NCBI RefSeq assembly: GCF_002257585.1 | Contig: NZ_CP022743.1 | Location: forward strand, 1,798,001-1,862,000 | Length of the DNA stretch: 64,000 nt | Source: Mucilaginibacter xinganensis | GTDB lineage: Bacteria > Bacteroidota > Bacteroidia > Sphingobacteriales > Sphingobacteriaceae | Reading direction: 5' to 3' | Shown: positions 16,760 through 24,885 of the stretch, piece after piece | Numbering within the stretch: the stretch's first letter is position 1 | How the letters are laid out: each line of letters opens with the position of its first letter | Notes under the pieces: model-generated | Told to the model about the DNA's origin: nothing | The model's input: the letters and a program-made list of their open reading frames with translations, nothing else | The model's database searches: none | Program-made: the position numbers and the translations under genes

Positions 16760-17536
16760 ATGAACCTGCAACTCACCAACAAAGTAGCAATTGTATTAGC
16801 GGCCAGCAAAGGTTTGGGTAAAGCCATAGCCGCTTCCTTATCTGCCGAGGGCGCAAAGGTTATTATAGGCTCGCGCAATACGGAGGAGCTTTCTAAAACT
16901 GCAGCTCAAATAAGCAAACTTACGGGTAATGAGGTGATCGCCATCCCGGTTGATGTAGCTAATGGCGACGAGATGAAAGACTTTATTGAACAGGCTGCGG
17001 CCCGGTTTGGCAGGATAGATATTTTATTGAATAATGCAGGCGGGCCGCCATTTAACAAGTTTGAGGAGTTTGATGATAATGCCTGGCAAAAGGCCTTTGA
17101 GCTTAATTTGCTCAGTTTCGCCCGCGCCAGCCGGCTGGTATTACCGCACATGCAAAAAACCGGCAGCGGCCGTATCATCAATATCATCAGCGGCTCGGTA
17201 AAGGCAGTGCTGGCAAACTCCGTACTTTCAACCAGTATGCGGATGGGGGTGGTGGGCATGGCCAAATTAATGGCTGACGAATTTGGTCCGTATAACATCA
17301 CCGTAAATAATGTTGCCCCGGGTATGATCTTGACCGACAGGTTGAAGCACACGCTTCCGCAGGGCATTGACCCTGATCTGGCGCTTAAAGAGAAGGCGAA
17401 AAACATCCCTCTGGGCCGTATAGGGAAGCCTGAAGAGCTGGCGGCACTGGTTACCTTTCTTTCCTCAGCACAGGCAGCTTATATCAGCGGAACTACTATA
17501 CAGGTTGACGGCGGGGCCAGCAGGAGTATTTTTTAG
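16760..17536 (+). CDS. SDR-family protein lacking the usual catalytic Tyr and Lys
   Basis: A 258-residue Rossmann-fold short-chain dehydrogenase/reductase. The cofactor motif is ASKGLGKA (residues 14-21, standing for TGxxxGxG), and NNAGG follows at about 90-94. In the segment aligned with the classical YxxxK (before GVVGMAK) the residues read S-T-S-M-R, so Tyr and Lys are replaced by Ser and Arg. A subgroup of SDRs annotated as 3-oxoacyl-ACP reductases shows this change. The C-terminus (YISGTTIQVDGG) is normal. The protein therefore may bind NAD(P)H but not use the standard proton relay. It may be cotranscribed with the MMPL gene. Confidence 0.88.
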   Translation: MNLQLTNKVAIVLAASKGLGKAIAASLSAEGAKVIIGSRNTEELSKTAAQISKLTGNEVIAIPVDVANGDEMKDFIEQAAARFGRIDILLNNAGGPPFNKFEEFDDNAWQKAFELNLLSFARASRLVLPHMQKTGSGRIINIISGSVKAVLANSVLSTSMRMGVVGMAKLMADEFGPYNITVNNVAPGMILTDRLKHTLPQGIDPDLALKEKAKNIPLGRIGKPEELAALVTFLSSAQAAYISGTTIQVDGGASRSIF

Positions 17537-17613
17537 TGAACGCCGGCAATGGTATTTGTTAACATATAAAACACTTTACCATAACAATGGTTATCAGTAC
17601 TTAACCATTTGAT

Positions 17614-19233
17614 ATGAAAGTATTTTACGCTATTTTAAGAAATGTAATTAAGCGTTTTTTAGTTTTTATTGATCCGTTAAGGATACCCATGCTGATACCG
17701 GTCATGGGTTTTTTTATGATTATTTCAAATGGTGCCTTTGCCCAAAAGGCATTACCTATTGATACAATAAAGCCCAATAAAGGCGATCCGAATAGCCAGG
17801 TAAAGAAAATTAACGAAGTAAAAGCCAAATTACTTTCCGACTCCACCGACGGCCAACCAAAAAAACACCCTTTGATTGACACCACTTTCCGCAATAAATA
17901 CGGCGATCTTTTAAATGATGATATCAAGTTTAACCCAAAATATCCCTTTTGGAAACCGGCCGTTGAGGTATTGGGCGTAAATGTATTTACCAACGCACTC
18001 GACAGAGCTTTGGGCGAGGATTTTTCGCATGTTGGTCCCACTTCATGGAAATACAATCTAAATAAGGGCTGGGAGTGGGATTCGGACAGGTTTGGGATAA
18101 ATTTTATCGGGCACCCTTACACGGGTTCCATGTATTTTAATGCTGCCCGGTCACAAGGGTATAATTATTTTCAGTCTATTCCCTTTGCGGTTGGCGGCAG
18201 TTTGATGTGGGAATATTTTGGCGAAACCACCCGGCCTTCGTACAATGATGTTATTAATACGCCGCTTAACGGCGCTTTTTTAGGGGAGATTTTTTACCGC
18301 CTCAGCTCAAATATTCTTGACGACCGCACAAGAGGGGCAAACAGGGTATTCAGGGAAGTTGCAGCCGGACTCATTGACCCGGTAAGGGGGCTTAACCGCC
18401 TGTTGCAGGGTAAAAGCTTCAGGCACACCACCACCGAGGTTTACCAGAAAGAGCCGCTAAACGTTACATTGTTTGCCGGTGTTCATAAAATTAATGATGC
18501 CAACAGTACCGTTTTTGGGGTTGGGCCTACGGAGGTATTGCTGAATGTTCAACTTGACTATGGTAATCCTTTTGAAGATATCTACCGCAAACCATTCGAT
18601 TTTTTCAGGCTTCGTACCGAGTTCAGCTTTGGGTCGGGGAGGAAACTGCTGGATAACTTAACCGGTTATGGTATTTTGGTAGGTAACAACACAAACATTG
18701 GTAAGTTATCAATAATGTACGGCGCATTTCAGTATGATGATTATTGGGATAATAAAACGTTTGAACTGGGTGCACTGGGTTTTGGCGGAGGTGTATTTAC
18801 TAAATATCCCATCAGTAAAGATGTAATGTGGTACACCAATGCGCATTTTGCATTAGTGCCGTTAGCCGGCAACAGTACCCGTTTTGGACCGGATACCACG
18901 CAGGTAAGAGATTATACCTATAACGATGGCCTTGAAGCTAAAATAGAAAGCACCATCAACTTTGGTAAGTATGCAAGTGCTTCGTTTGTTTATTATTATT
19001 TCCTAATGCATACCTATGTTGGCCAGGCCGGTAACAATAACATCAGCATCTTAAAACCGCGGGTTACTTTCCGGCTGGCTGAAAACCTAAGCCTTGGCTT
19101 CGAGCATTTTATCTATTACGATGACCGCTATCTGAAATCGCTGCCGGTTGGAATTCACTCGGTTAGAACAGAGCAAAAGATCTTCTTATCGTGGTTCCTT
19201 GAAGACCCACAACGCAAAGGACGATATAATTAA
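17614..19233 (+). CDS. DUF3943 domain outer-envelope protein
   Basis: A 539-residue protein of unknown function. A longer N-terminus precedes a hydrophobic signal (PMLIPVMGFFMII, ending at FAQ near residue 44). The family core is recognisable: GHPYTGSMYFNAARSQGYNYF and WEYFGETTRPSYND around 165-215. The C-terminal half has alternating aromatic beta-strand patterns that suggest an outer-membrane barrel. DUF3943 proteins are common in Bacteroidetes and have no known biochemical role. A shorter start may exist at the Met near 17689, which would give a conventional signal peptide. It ends at a bidirectional terminator shared with the convergent dioxygenase gene. Confidence 0.82.
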   Translation: MKVFYAILRNVIKRFLVFIDPLRIPMLIPVMGFFMIISNGAFAQKALPIDTIKPNKGDPNSQVKKINEVKAKLLSDSTDGQPKKHPLIDTTFRNKYGDLLNDDIKFNPKYPFWKPAVEVLGVNVFTNALDRALGEDFSHVGPTSWKYNLNKGWEWDSDRFGINFIGHPYTGSMYFNAARSQGYNYFQSIPFAVGGSLMWEYFGETTRPSYNDVINTPLNGAFLGEIFYRLSSNILDDRTRGANRVFREVAAGLIDPVRGLNRLLQGKSFRHTTTEVYQKEPLNVTLFAGVHKINDANSTVFGVGPTEVLLNVQLDYGNPFEDIYRKPFDFFRLRTEFSFGSGRKLLDNLTGYGILVGNNTNIGKLSIMYGAFQYDDYWDNKTFELGALGFGGGVFTKYPISKDVMWYTNAHFALVPLAGNSTRFGPDTTQVRDYTYNDGLEAKIESTINFGKYASASFVYYYFLMHTYVGQAGNNNISILKPRVTFRLAENLSLGFEHFIYYDDRYLKSLPVGIHSVRTEQKIFLSWFLEDPQRKGRYN

Positions 19234-19241
19234 CTTTTTGG

Positions 19242-19272
19242 GAGCCAGGGCTTGTTAATCTTCCCCTGGCTC
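19242..19272. terminator. Bidirectional terminator
   Basis: Perfect 9-bp arms GAGCCAGGG (19242-19250) and CCCTGGCTC (19264-19272) lie between two convergent genes, 8 bp after the DUF3943 stop and 13 bp from the dioxygenase stop. Confidence 0.75.
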
Positions 19273-19285
19273 TAATTCGTTATTT

Positions 19286-20101
19286 TTATAGCAGTTTCGG
19301 GTTTAACTCCGAATCGATTTCTGAACCTATCGGTTTACTCATGAGCCATTTAGCGTGGTCGTTCTTCTGCCAGTCGTTTTTATACGGAGTTATCCGTGCG
19401 CCGTCAGCAACATAAATAATGGTCATCACTTCGCGCATTTTGTTTGAGTTGTTGCCGTTGGCATGGTGCAGGGTAAAGCCACGGTGCCAGGTAGCGTCGC
19501 CTGCTTTCATGGTTTTAGCGCGGCTTATCGGGAACCCGTTCTCTGCCACATAATCAGCAAAGGCGCTTTCCGATTCATCCGAGATCTCGTAGTTAAATAT
19601 TGATCCTTTAGTGTAGGAGCCAGAGGCAAAGGTGAGCATCCCCATCGCCTCATCAATATCAACCAGCGGCATCCACATGGTTATGGTGTTGTTGGTGTCA
19701 ATGGGCCAGTAATACTGGTCCTGGTGCCATGGGGTAGGGCCGCCGCCTGGTTCTTTAAACAACGCCTGGTCATGATAAATGTGTACGTTTTCTACCCCCA
19801 TAAGCTCAGCAGCTACTTTTGCCAACCGTTTTGCCAGTACAAATTTCTTCACATCTTCATCATTTTGCCACAGGTTCATGATCTGTAAAAATGCCTTGCC
19901 ATAAGTGTCCCGGTCTTCCAGCTCGCGCTTCTCGGTATTATACAGGTCGGCTGCGTGAACAATTACCGGGCGGTAAGCGTCAATTTCGTCGGGTGTAAGT
20001 ACCCCCGGAATCAGGGTGTGGCCTTTTTTTCGAAACTCATCAATATTTTCCGGCTGAATTTTTATGAAATCGTCCAGCGACGGCAAAGTTTGTGTTTGCA
20101 T
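19286..20101 (-). CDS. Phytanoyl-CoA dioxygenase family oxygenase (copy 1)
   Basis: A 271-residue cytosolic Fe(II)/2-oxoglutarate-dependent oxygenase. The iron facial triad is visible as WHQDQYY (His126, Asp128) and a distal His in TLHHANGN (His212/213); Arg223, in KMREV, could bind 2-oxoglutarate. The family hydroxylates small molecules; the substrate here is unknown. It is divergent from an AraC-family regulator (20227), with 125 bp between start codons, which suggests control by it. A second AraC/PhyH pair with the same arrangement lies at 34016-35951. Confidence 0.88.
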   Translation of the reverse strand: MQTQTLPSLDDFIKIQPENIDEFRKKGHTLIPGVLTPDEIDAYRPVIVHAADLYNTEKRELEDRDTYGKAFLQIMNLWQNDEDVKKFVLAKRLAKVAAELMGVENVHIYHDQALFKEPGGGPTPWHQDQYYWPIDTNNTITMWMPLVDIDEAMGMLTFASGSYTKGSIFNYEISDESESAFADYVAENGFPISRAKTMKAGDATWHRGFTLHHANGNNSNKMREVMTIIYVADGARITPYKNDWQKNDHAKWLMSKPIGSEIDSELNPKLL

Positions 20102-20187
20102 GGGTGTAATTGGTTATACCCAAAGTAAATTATACTTTCTTCCAATTAAAATGATTTAAATGGATTTATTATGGATTATTTTATCCC

Positions 20188-20195
20188 TATATTTG
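20188..20195 (+). promoter_or_regulatory. -7 box for the AraC gene (copy 1)
   Basis: TATATTTG matches TAnnTTTG and lies 31 bp before the ATG. No clear -33 element is visible at the normal distance. Confidence 0.5.
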
Positions 20196-20226
20196 TTATG
20201 AGCTTAAAAAAATATTAAAATATACT

Positions 20227-21123
20227 ATGATTAAAGCCTCCTATGAAATATTGCAGCCCTCAAACGGCCAATCGTTTTTATTGCGCAAGTTTGATTGCGC
20301 AGGCTTTGATTCCCCTTATCACTTTCACCCCGAATTTGAGCTGACCTACATTTTAGATGGCAGCGGCAAACGTTATGTTGGCAGTCATATGGATGATTTT
20401 ACCGCCGGGGATCTGGTGCTCATCGGCCCTAACCTTCCTCATTGTTGGAAACTCGATCCGGGGAAGGATGTGCAAACAGAGGCTGGCGCTATAGTTATAC
20501 AGTTTGACGGTGCTTTTTTAGGAAGCGATTTTTTTAATAAGGATGAGTTGCAGCACATTAAACGCCTTTTAAAAAAAAGCGCCAGCGGCGTAAGTTTTTA
20601 TGGAGATACACAAAAAGCTGTAAACCAAAATATGCTGGCACTTAACAGTGAGAGCAATAGTTTCAGGAAAATGCTCGGATTGCTCGACACCCTGCAACGC
20701 CTAGCACAATCTGCGGAATATACCTTGCTTGATCAAAACCAGGTTATTGCTGAGCGCTCTCTTGCCGAGCAGGAACGGATTAACCCGGTATTTGCCTACC
20801 TGGTTGAAAACTTCAGGCAGCAAGTTTCACTGGATACGGCGGCGGGCCTGGCAAACATGACCACTAACGCATTTTGTAAATATTTCAAGAAAACAACCCG
20901 TAAAACGTTCATGGAAACCATCATTGAGTATCGCCTTAATTATGCTACGCAGCAATTGGTGCAAACCGATAAGCCGATTTCGGCCATAGCATTTGAAAGC
21001 GGCTTTGGAGATGTTTCGCACTTTTACAAGCTGTTTAAAGTGAAAATGCACCTTAGTCCGCTAAATTACCGTAAAAGGTTTATGCGCAGCTTTAACGAGG
21101 CTGACGAAGCGATAGTGTTTTGA
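20227..21123 (+). CDS. AraC-family regulator with N-terminal cupin (copy 1)
   Basis: A 298-residue transcription factor. The N-terminal cupin/AraC-binding domain (YHFHPEFELTYI, then GDLVLIGPNLPHCW) senses a small ligand. Two HTH motifs fill residues about 190-290, with FESGFGDVSHFYKLFKVKM in the second. It is transcribed divergently from a phytanoyl-CoA dioxygenase-like gene. Regulators of this subfamily often control sugar or glycoside uptake in Bacteroidetes. A related regulator with the same cupin motifs is at 34016-34876 beside a second dioxygenase, so the two modules are probably paralogous. Confidence 0.9.
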   Translation: MIKASYEILQPSNGQSFLLRKFDCAGFDSPYHFHPEFELTYILDGSGKRYVGSHMDDFTAGDLVLIGPNLPHCWKLDPGKDVQTEAGAIVIQFDGAFLGSDFFNKDELQHIKRLLKKSASGVSFYGDTQKAVNQNMLALNSESNSFRKMLGLLDTLQRLAQSAEYTLLDQNQVIAERSLAEQERINPVFAYLVENFRQQVSLDTAAGLANMTTNAFCKYFKKTTRKTFMETIIEYRLNYATQQLVQTDKPISAIAFESGFGDVSHFYKLFKVKMHLSPLNYRKRFMRSFNEADEAIVF

Positions 21124-21132
21124 GGTGAAACT

Positions 21133-21182
21133 AAGCGCATTACCAGGCGGTTTCGCTTTTTGCCGCTGTCTGTAATGCGCTT
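21133..21182. terminator. Hairpin after araC copy 1
   Basis: AAGCGCATTAC (21133-21143) pairs with GTAATGCGCTT (21172-21182), with further inner pairing GCGG/CCGC. It lies 9 bp after the araC stop codon, and a T-rich stretch follows. The small minus-strand gene at 21231 converges on it. Confidence 0.7.
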
Positions 21183-21230
21183 TAGAATGTTTTTCTTGAA
21201 AATTTATTTAAAATTATTTACCGGATAATT

Positions 21231-21335
21231 TTAGTGAAGTAGTATAAATATACTCATTACCAACAAAAGTAAAGAGATCAGGAAAAATGTAGTTCTATAG
21301 TCGGTAAGACTGGTTTTTTTGTAAGTTTTTTTCAT
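21231..21335 (-). CDS. Small single-helix membrane peptide (34 aa)
   Basis: Read directly from the intergenic DNA: ATG (21333-21335), a basic N-terminus MKKTYKKTSLTDYR, then one hydrophobic helix FFLISLLLLVMSIFILL, and stop TAA (21231-21233). The positive-inside charge pattern and compact single-helix form resemble small membrane proteins that regulate transporters or respond to stress. It is shorter than usual annotation limits. No family is recognised and no clear promoter was found. The 34-residue layout is similar to the peptides at 42287 and 52918. Confidence 0.5.
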   Translation of the reverse strand: MKKTYKKTSLTDYRTTFFLISLLLLVMSIFILLH

Positions 21336-21584
21336 GGCGATGAATTTAAGTGAACGCTATTGACTGTGTTAAATAATTTATCGTTTTGGCTTAACAGCTT
21401 TACCGGAGTAAAGTTTTGCAAAACTTTAATTCACAAAAAATTAATAGCTTTTCAATTAGGGGGAGTAATTGGTAGTAACAATGGCAAAAATAAGGATTAT
21501 TTATAAAAAAATGAAAAATATTATAATTATAGATTTTTTTTAATTGGGTAAAACATTGGCTTAATTATTGCGTTTATAAAATTG

Positions 21585-21662
21585 TATAGATGCATTCTCG
21601 CATTTATAATTGTGATAAGGTTTAGGTTGAAAGCCCCCAAGCAGCGAGTGCAAGGGGGTTTT
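21585..21662 (+). ncRNA. Candidate small structured RNA with terminator and possible pseudoknot
   Basis: The 3' end is a terminator-like hairpin: AAGCCCCC (21631-21638) pairs with GGGGGTTT (21654-21661), followed by more Ts. The loop carries GCGAGTGCA (21644-21652), complementary to upstream TGCATTCTCGC (21591-21601) apart from two bulged Ts, so a pseudoknot or alternative fold is possible. A weak promoter (TTGG near 21556 and TAAAATTG near 21577-21584) lies just upstream. No reading frame explains the segment. The remaining parts of 21336-21819 are AT-rich with nothing else recognisable. Confidence 0.4.
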
Positions 21663-21819
21663 CGTATTTTATGCGGCCTGTCAATGCTGTGTTTTATCTA
21701 ACTTTTTGTCGTTTAATGAGAGAAACGCTTCTGGAAATGGCATCCGGAATTAATTTACTTTCAATTTTTACTAACTAAACTATTTTTTAGCTGCTGTCAT
21801 TTCTTCAGTTACAAAAAAC

Positions 21820-21850
21820 TATCTTTCCCGCTTGGTGACTTTTCGTCACC
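21820..21850 (+). promoter_or_regulatory. Promoter-like box and 5'-leader hairpin of the GreA-like gene
   Basis: TATCTTTC (21820-21827) is one base off the -7 consensus. Near the predicted start is a perfect hairpin GGTGAC-TTTTC-GTCACC (21834-21850), 12 bp before the ATG at 21863. It would sit at the very 5' end of the mRNA and could stabilise it. Confidence 0.5.
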
Positions 21851-21862
21851 CGACTAAAAAAA

Positions 21863-22315
21863 ATGATCAATTTAAAACAGGAATTATATAATGAATGCCT
21901 TAATTATGTACAGCAGCGTATGGATGCTGCACAATTAGCTATCAACGATGCTCAAAAGGCATCAACCGATGATACCAAAAGCAGTGCCGGTGATAAATAT
22001 GAAACAGGGCGGGAAATGGCAAAGCAGGAAACCGACCGGAACATGATGCAGCTAAATGAAGCAAATAAATTAAAGGTTGCCCTAAACAAAATAAATCCTG
22101 GCGGTGTTACAAATAAAGCGGAAACCGGCAGTGTAGTTTTTACAAACAATGGAAACTTTTATATAGCTGTTAGCGCGGGCGTTTTGTCAGTTAACGGCGA
22201 AAACTATTTTGCGGTATCGCCGGGCTCGCCTATTGGGTTGAAGCTTTCAGGACAGGTGGCGGGGTATGAGTTTAAGTTAAATGACAAATTATATCACATA
22301 AAACAGGTTATTTAA
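21863..22315 (+). CDS. GreA/GreB-like small protein (often mislabelled 3-oxoacyl-ACP synthase)
   Basis: A 150-residue soluble protein. The first half is an antiparallel coiled coil with the conserved SSAGDKYETGREMA segment (residues about 39-52); the second half is a small beta domain (TGSVVFTNNGNFYIAVS, then FAVSPGSPIGLKL) like the C-terminal FKBP-like domain of Gre factors. Public annotations of this family carry the wrong name 3-oxoacyl-ACP synthase; nothing here resembles a condensing enzyme. A role as a Gre-type factor acting on RNA polymerase is plausible but unproved. It has its own promoter and a 5' hairpin. Confidence 0.75.
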   Translation: MINLKQELYNECLNYVQQRMDAAQLAINDAQKASTDDTKSSAGDKYETGREMAKQETDRNMMQLNEANKLKVALNKINPGGVTNKAETGSVVFTNNGNFYIAVSAGVLSVNGENYFAVSPGSPIGLKLSGQVAGYEFKLNDKLYHIKQVI

Positions 22316-22380
22316 TGTGTTTTTAAAAATAACTTGCGTGTATTTGTAAATTGTTGCAGTAAGTATAAAATATCTATTAC

Positions 22381-22388
22381 TATATTTG
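22381..22388 (+). promoter_or_regulatory. -7 box for the RNA-binding protein gene
   Basis: TATATTTG, followed by a leader of about 50 nt to the ATG at 22445. Confidence 0.5.
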
Positions 22389-22444
22389 ATGTTAATAAAA
22401 AGATGGTGAGCATAGTAGCCTTGCCCGTAATAAATTAAATTTTG

Positions 22445-22843
22445 ATGAACATATTCGTAGGAAGTCTTCCTTTCTCATTAGAGGAAGCCGATTTAAGAGA
22501 GCTTTTCGAAGCCTATGGTGAAGTAAGCACCGTAAAATTAATTAGTGACAGAGAAACCGGCAGAAGCAAGGGTTTCGGCTTTGTAGAAATGCCAGATGAT
22601 GAGGCCGCTCAAAAAGCGATCACCGGATTAAACGGCGCTGATGTTAAAGGCAGATCAATTGCGGTAAGCCAGGCTGAAGAGAAAAAACCGAATGATCGCA
22701 GAAGCGGCGGCGGTGGTTATGGTGGCAACCGCGGTGGCGGTGGTGGCTATGGCGGCGGCGGTAACCGTGGCGGAAGCGGCGGTGGCGGTGGCTACTCAAG
22801 AGACAATAACCGTGGCGGTGGCGGCGGCGGAAGCCGTTGGTAA
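22445..22843 (+). CDS. RRM-domain glycine-rich RNA-binding protein
   Basis: A single RRM fold (residues about 1-80) with RNP2 IFVGSL and RNP1 KGFGFVEM, followed by a Gly/Arg/Tyr/Asn-rich tail of about 45 residues (GGYGGNRGGG type). This is the Bacteroidetes/cyanobacterial RbpA-like arrangement, in which cold or stress often induces the gene and the protein acts as an RNA chaperone. The start is the ATG at 22445; the TTG just before it is not needed. The gene is monocistronic, between its own -7 box and a strong terminator. Confidence 0.92.
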   Translation: MNIFVGSLPFSLEEADLRELFEAYGEVSTVKLISDRETGRSKGFGFVEMPDDEAAQKAITGLNGADVKGRSIAVSQAEEKKPNDRRSGGGGYGGNRGGGGGYGGGGNRGGSGGGGGYSRDNNRGGGGGGSRW

Positions 22844-22856
22844 CAAATATATAAGT

Positions 22857-22887
22857 AAAAGGCCTTCCCTTCATGGTGAGGCCTTTT
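22857..22887. terminator. Terminator after the RRM gene
   Basis: AAAAGGCCT (22857-22865) and AGGCCTTTT (22879-22887), a perfect 9-bp stem with A- and T-tracts, 13 bp after the stop codon. Confidence 0.85.
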
Positions 22888-23321
22888 ACTATCTATCACT
22901 ACCTGTGTAAACAATTCTAATTTGCAGTGGTATTGGCCTAAAACGGCCTTTTCTGGCTTGCCTTTGATTTAAGTTTGCATTTTATTAAATACTATTATCA
23001 GCTGTTATCATCTGCGGGCACCGGCATTTCATTTCTGTGTAGTTTAATCAACACAAGGTGGTTGCAAATTGTACCCTGAAAGTGCGTGGTTGAAATGTCC
23101 GGGCCCCGTGTCTCGAATTTGTCGTTTTTTTCCATTTTATTCTCCGCTGTTTTTCTTGCCATCCTTTTGTCTGCAGTTGCAGCAACATCGTTTTAACTTT
23201 CCTGATTTTCTTCTTAAATCAATAGATAGCTTAAAAGGCACCCGTCTTTTATCATCATAACAATATCGATACATAAAAATTAAACTTTACCTCCTATATT
23301 TAAACCGGTTAACCTTTTACA
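22888..23321. other. Gene-free stretch
   Basis: No gene is seen on either strand. A short hairpin GGCC-TAAAAC-GGCC followed by four Ts lies near 22936-22953. The plus-strand open frame at 23069-23260 has an implausible composition (Phe/Pro/Leu-rich) and no start signals. The DUF5009 gene follows. Confidence 0.6.
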
Positions 23322-24494
23322 ATGTCTCATTCAAAGCGTCTTTTATCTATTGATGTGCTGCGGGCTATCAATATGTTATTCATGATATTTGTTAACGACC
23401 TTAGCGGGGTTAGCCATGTGCCCAAATGGATAGACCACGTTAAAGGATGGGAAGACGGGATGCATTTTGCCGATACAATTTTTCCGCTTTTCCTTTTCAT
23501 CGCCGGGTTGTCCATCCCACTGGCAATAGGCAAGCGTATTGAAAAAGGGAATTCAGCGGGTTCTATCACGGGTTATATAGCCTTACGGTCGTTTGCCCTC
23601 ATTGTAATGGGCTTTTTTCATGTTAATATGGAAGACTACAGCAAACAAGCCTTGCTGCCCCTTCCTGTTTGGGGTCTGCTGCTCACCATCAGTTTCTTCC
23701 TCATTTGGCTTGATTACCCTGATACGCTTGCCAAAACAAAAAAGTACGCATTAATAGGTACCGGTATTGTGATATTAATATTACTGGGTGTATTATATAA
23801 AGGAGTTGACGAGGACGGCGGCATCCGCTGGCTGGAACCATCGTGGTGGGGGATCTTAGGCCTTATCGGCTGGGCATACCTTGTTTGTTCATTAATTTAT
23901 CTGCTTACAAAAGGCAACATGATGGGCTTGTTGACAGCGTTGCTGGTATTGGTTGGTACCAACCTGGCGGTACACGCAAAGCTGATAGACTTTAAAATAC
24001 CCATTATTAACGACGCCTCCTGCGCATCGCTAATGATGTTTGGTGTGATAGTCTCGTTGCTTTATTCAAAAATAATTGCAAAGGGAAGTTATAAATGGCT
24101 TTGGCCTTCATTTACCGTATTGGGAGTCGCGTTAATAGGGTTTGGCTTTTTGGTAAGGCCTTATACGCAGGGCATCTCAAAAATTCATTCAACCCCTGCC
24201 TGGATCTTCATCTGTACCGGGATCGGGGTATTGGTGTTTGAGATCATTATATTTTTGGTTGATGTTAAAGGTAAAGCCGGTTGGTTTAAAATTATTAAAC
24301 CAGGCGGCACAAGCACGTTAACCTGTTATTTGATTCCTTATTTGCTGGTTTCGTTAATGGCACTGGTGCATTTTACTTATCCTGATTTTTTGGATGAGGG
24401 AACAGGTGGTATCATCCGCTCATTTGCTGTTGCTTTTGTTGTTATCCTAGTAACAGGTGTATTAGAAAAAAGAAGGATCAGGCTTAAAATTTAA
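23322..24494 (+). CDS. DUF5009 / HGSNAT-like membrane acyltransferase
   Basis: A 390-residue protein with about ten transmembrane helices. It begins RLLSIDVLRAINMLFMIFVND, the hallmark of the heparan-alpha-glucosaminide N-acetyltransferase-like / DUF5009 group, and the first loop has HFADTIFPLFLFIAGLSIP. The family transfers acetyl groups across the membrane onto sugars in the periplasm, or is presumed to; in Bacteroidetes these genes often lie near polysaccharide catabolism genes. The substrate is unknown. The gene ends 46 bp before a 13-bp stem terminator. Confidence 0.88.
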   Translation: MSHSKRLLSIDVLRAINMLFMIFVNDLSGVSHVPKWIDHVKGWEDGMHFADTIFPLFLFIAGLSIPLAIGKRIEKGNSAGSITGYIALRSFALIVMGFFHVNMEDYSKQALLPLPVWGLLLTISFFLIWLDYPDTLAKTKKYALIGTGIVILILLGVLYKGVDEDGGIRWLEPSWWGILGLIGWAYLVCSLIYLLTKGNMMGLLTALLVLVGTNLAVHAKLIDFKIPIINDASCASLMMFGVIVSLLYSKIIAKGSYKWLWPSFTVLGVALIGFGFLVRPYTQGISKIHSTPAWIFICTGIGVLVFEIIIFLVDVKGKAGWFKIIKPGGTSTLTCYLIPYLLVSLMALVHFTYPDFLDEGTGGIIRSFAVAFVVILVTGVLEKRRIRLKI

Positions 24495-24540
24495 GCCGCC
24501 TAGCCAGCAAAACCATTAAATAAAAAAAGGCTTTAAAACA

Positions 24541-24570
24541 AAAAAGAGGAAGCTGGCGCTTTCTCTTTTT
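24541..24570. terminator. Strong terminator after DUF5009
   Basis: A 13-bp stem from 24541-24553 and 24558-24570 (AAAAAGAGGAAGC with GCTTTCTCTTTTT, one G-T pair) around the tetraloop TGGC. Confidence 0.88.
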
Positions 24571-24885
24571 GTAGTAACTGACCTCATTATTCGTCATAAA
24601 GAACTAATTGGTTAGATCGAAAATAATAATTACACAAATATATATTCTATCGGGTTAGCAGACTAATTTTTTAACACTTTTTTACAAAAAAAATGCGATT
24701 TAAGCTTGAAAAATACCAACAAGAGGTTATTTATTAACAATATGGTGCTTGTTGTGCTTGTTTTCGAAGTTTTTAATGTTCAATTTGTGATATTTAGATA
24801 GAAATAACCAATAACGGCCTAAAACGGCATAAACCGATTAAAAACTTCATAATTCTAATAATTTTATCATTAAAACGCCTCAATT
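24571..24885. other. AT-rich gene-free stretch
   Basis: No gene is visible. ACGGCCTAAAACGGCATAAACC near 24813-24834 has two similar AAACGGC units. Presumably it holds the promoter for the DUF5916 gene. Confidence 0.5.

Noticed and set aside
21863..22315. 3-oxoacyl-ACP synthase
   Set aside because: That label is common for this family, but the 150-residue protein has no thiolase fold motifs and resembles Gre factors.
22644..22910. Open frames opposite or offset to the RRM gene (His/Arg-rich and Val/Ala-rich)
   Set aside because: They are shadows of the Gly-rich repeat region of the real gene.
23069..23260. 63-codon open frame before DUF5009
   Set aside because: Composition is unlike a protein, there is no promoter, and it has no partner.
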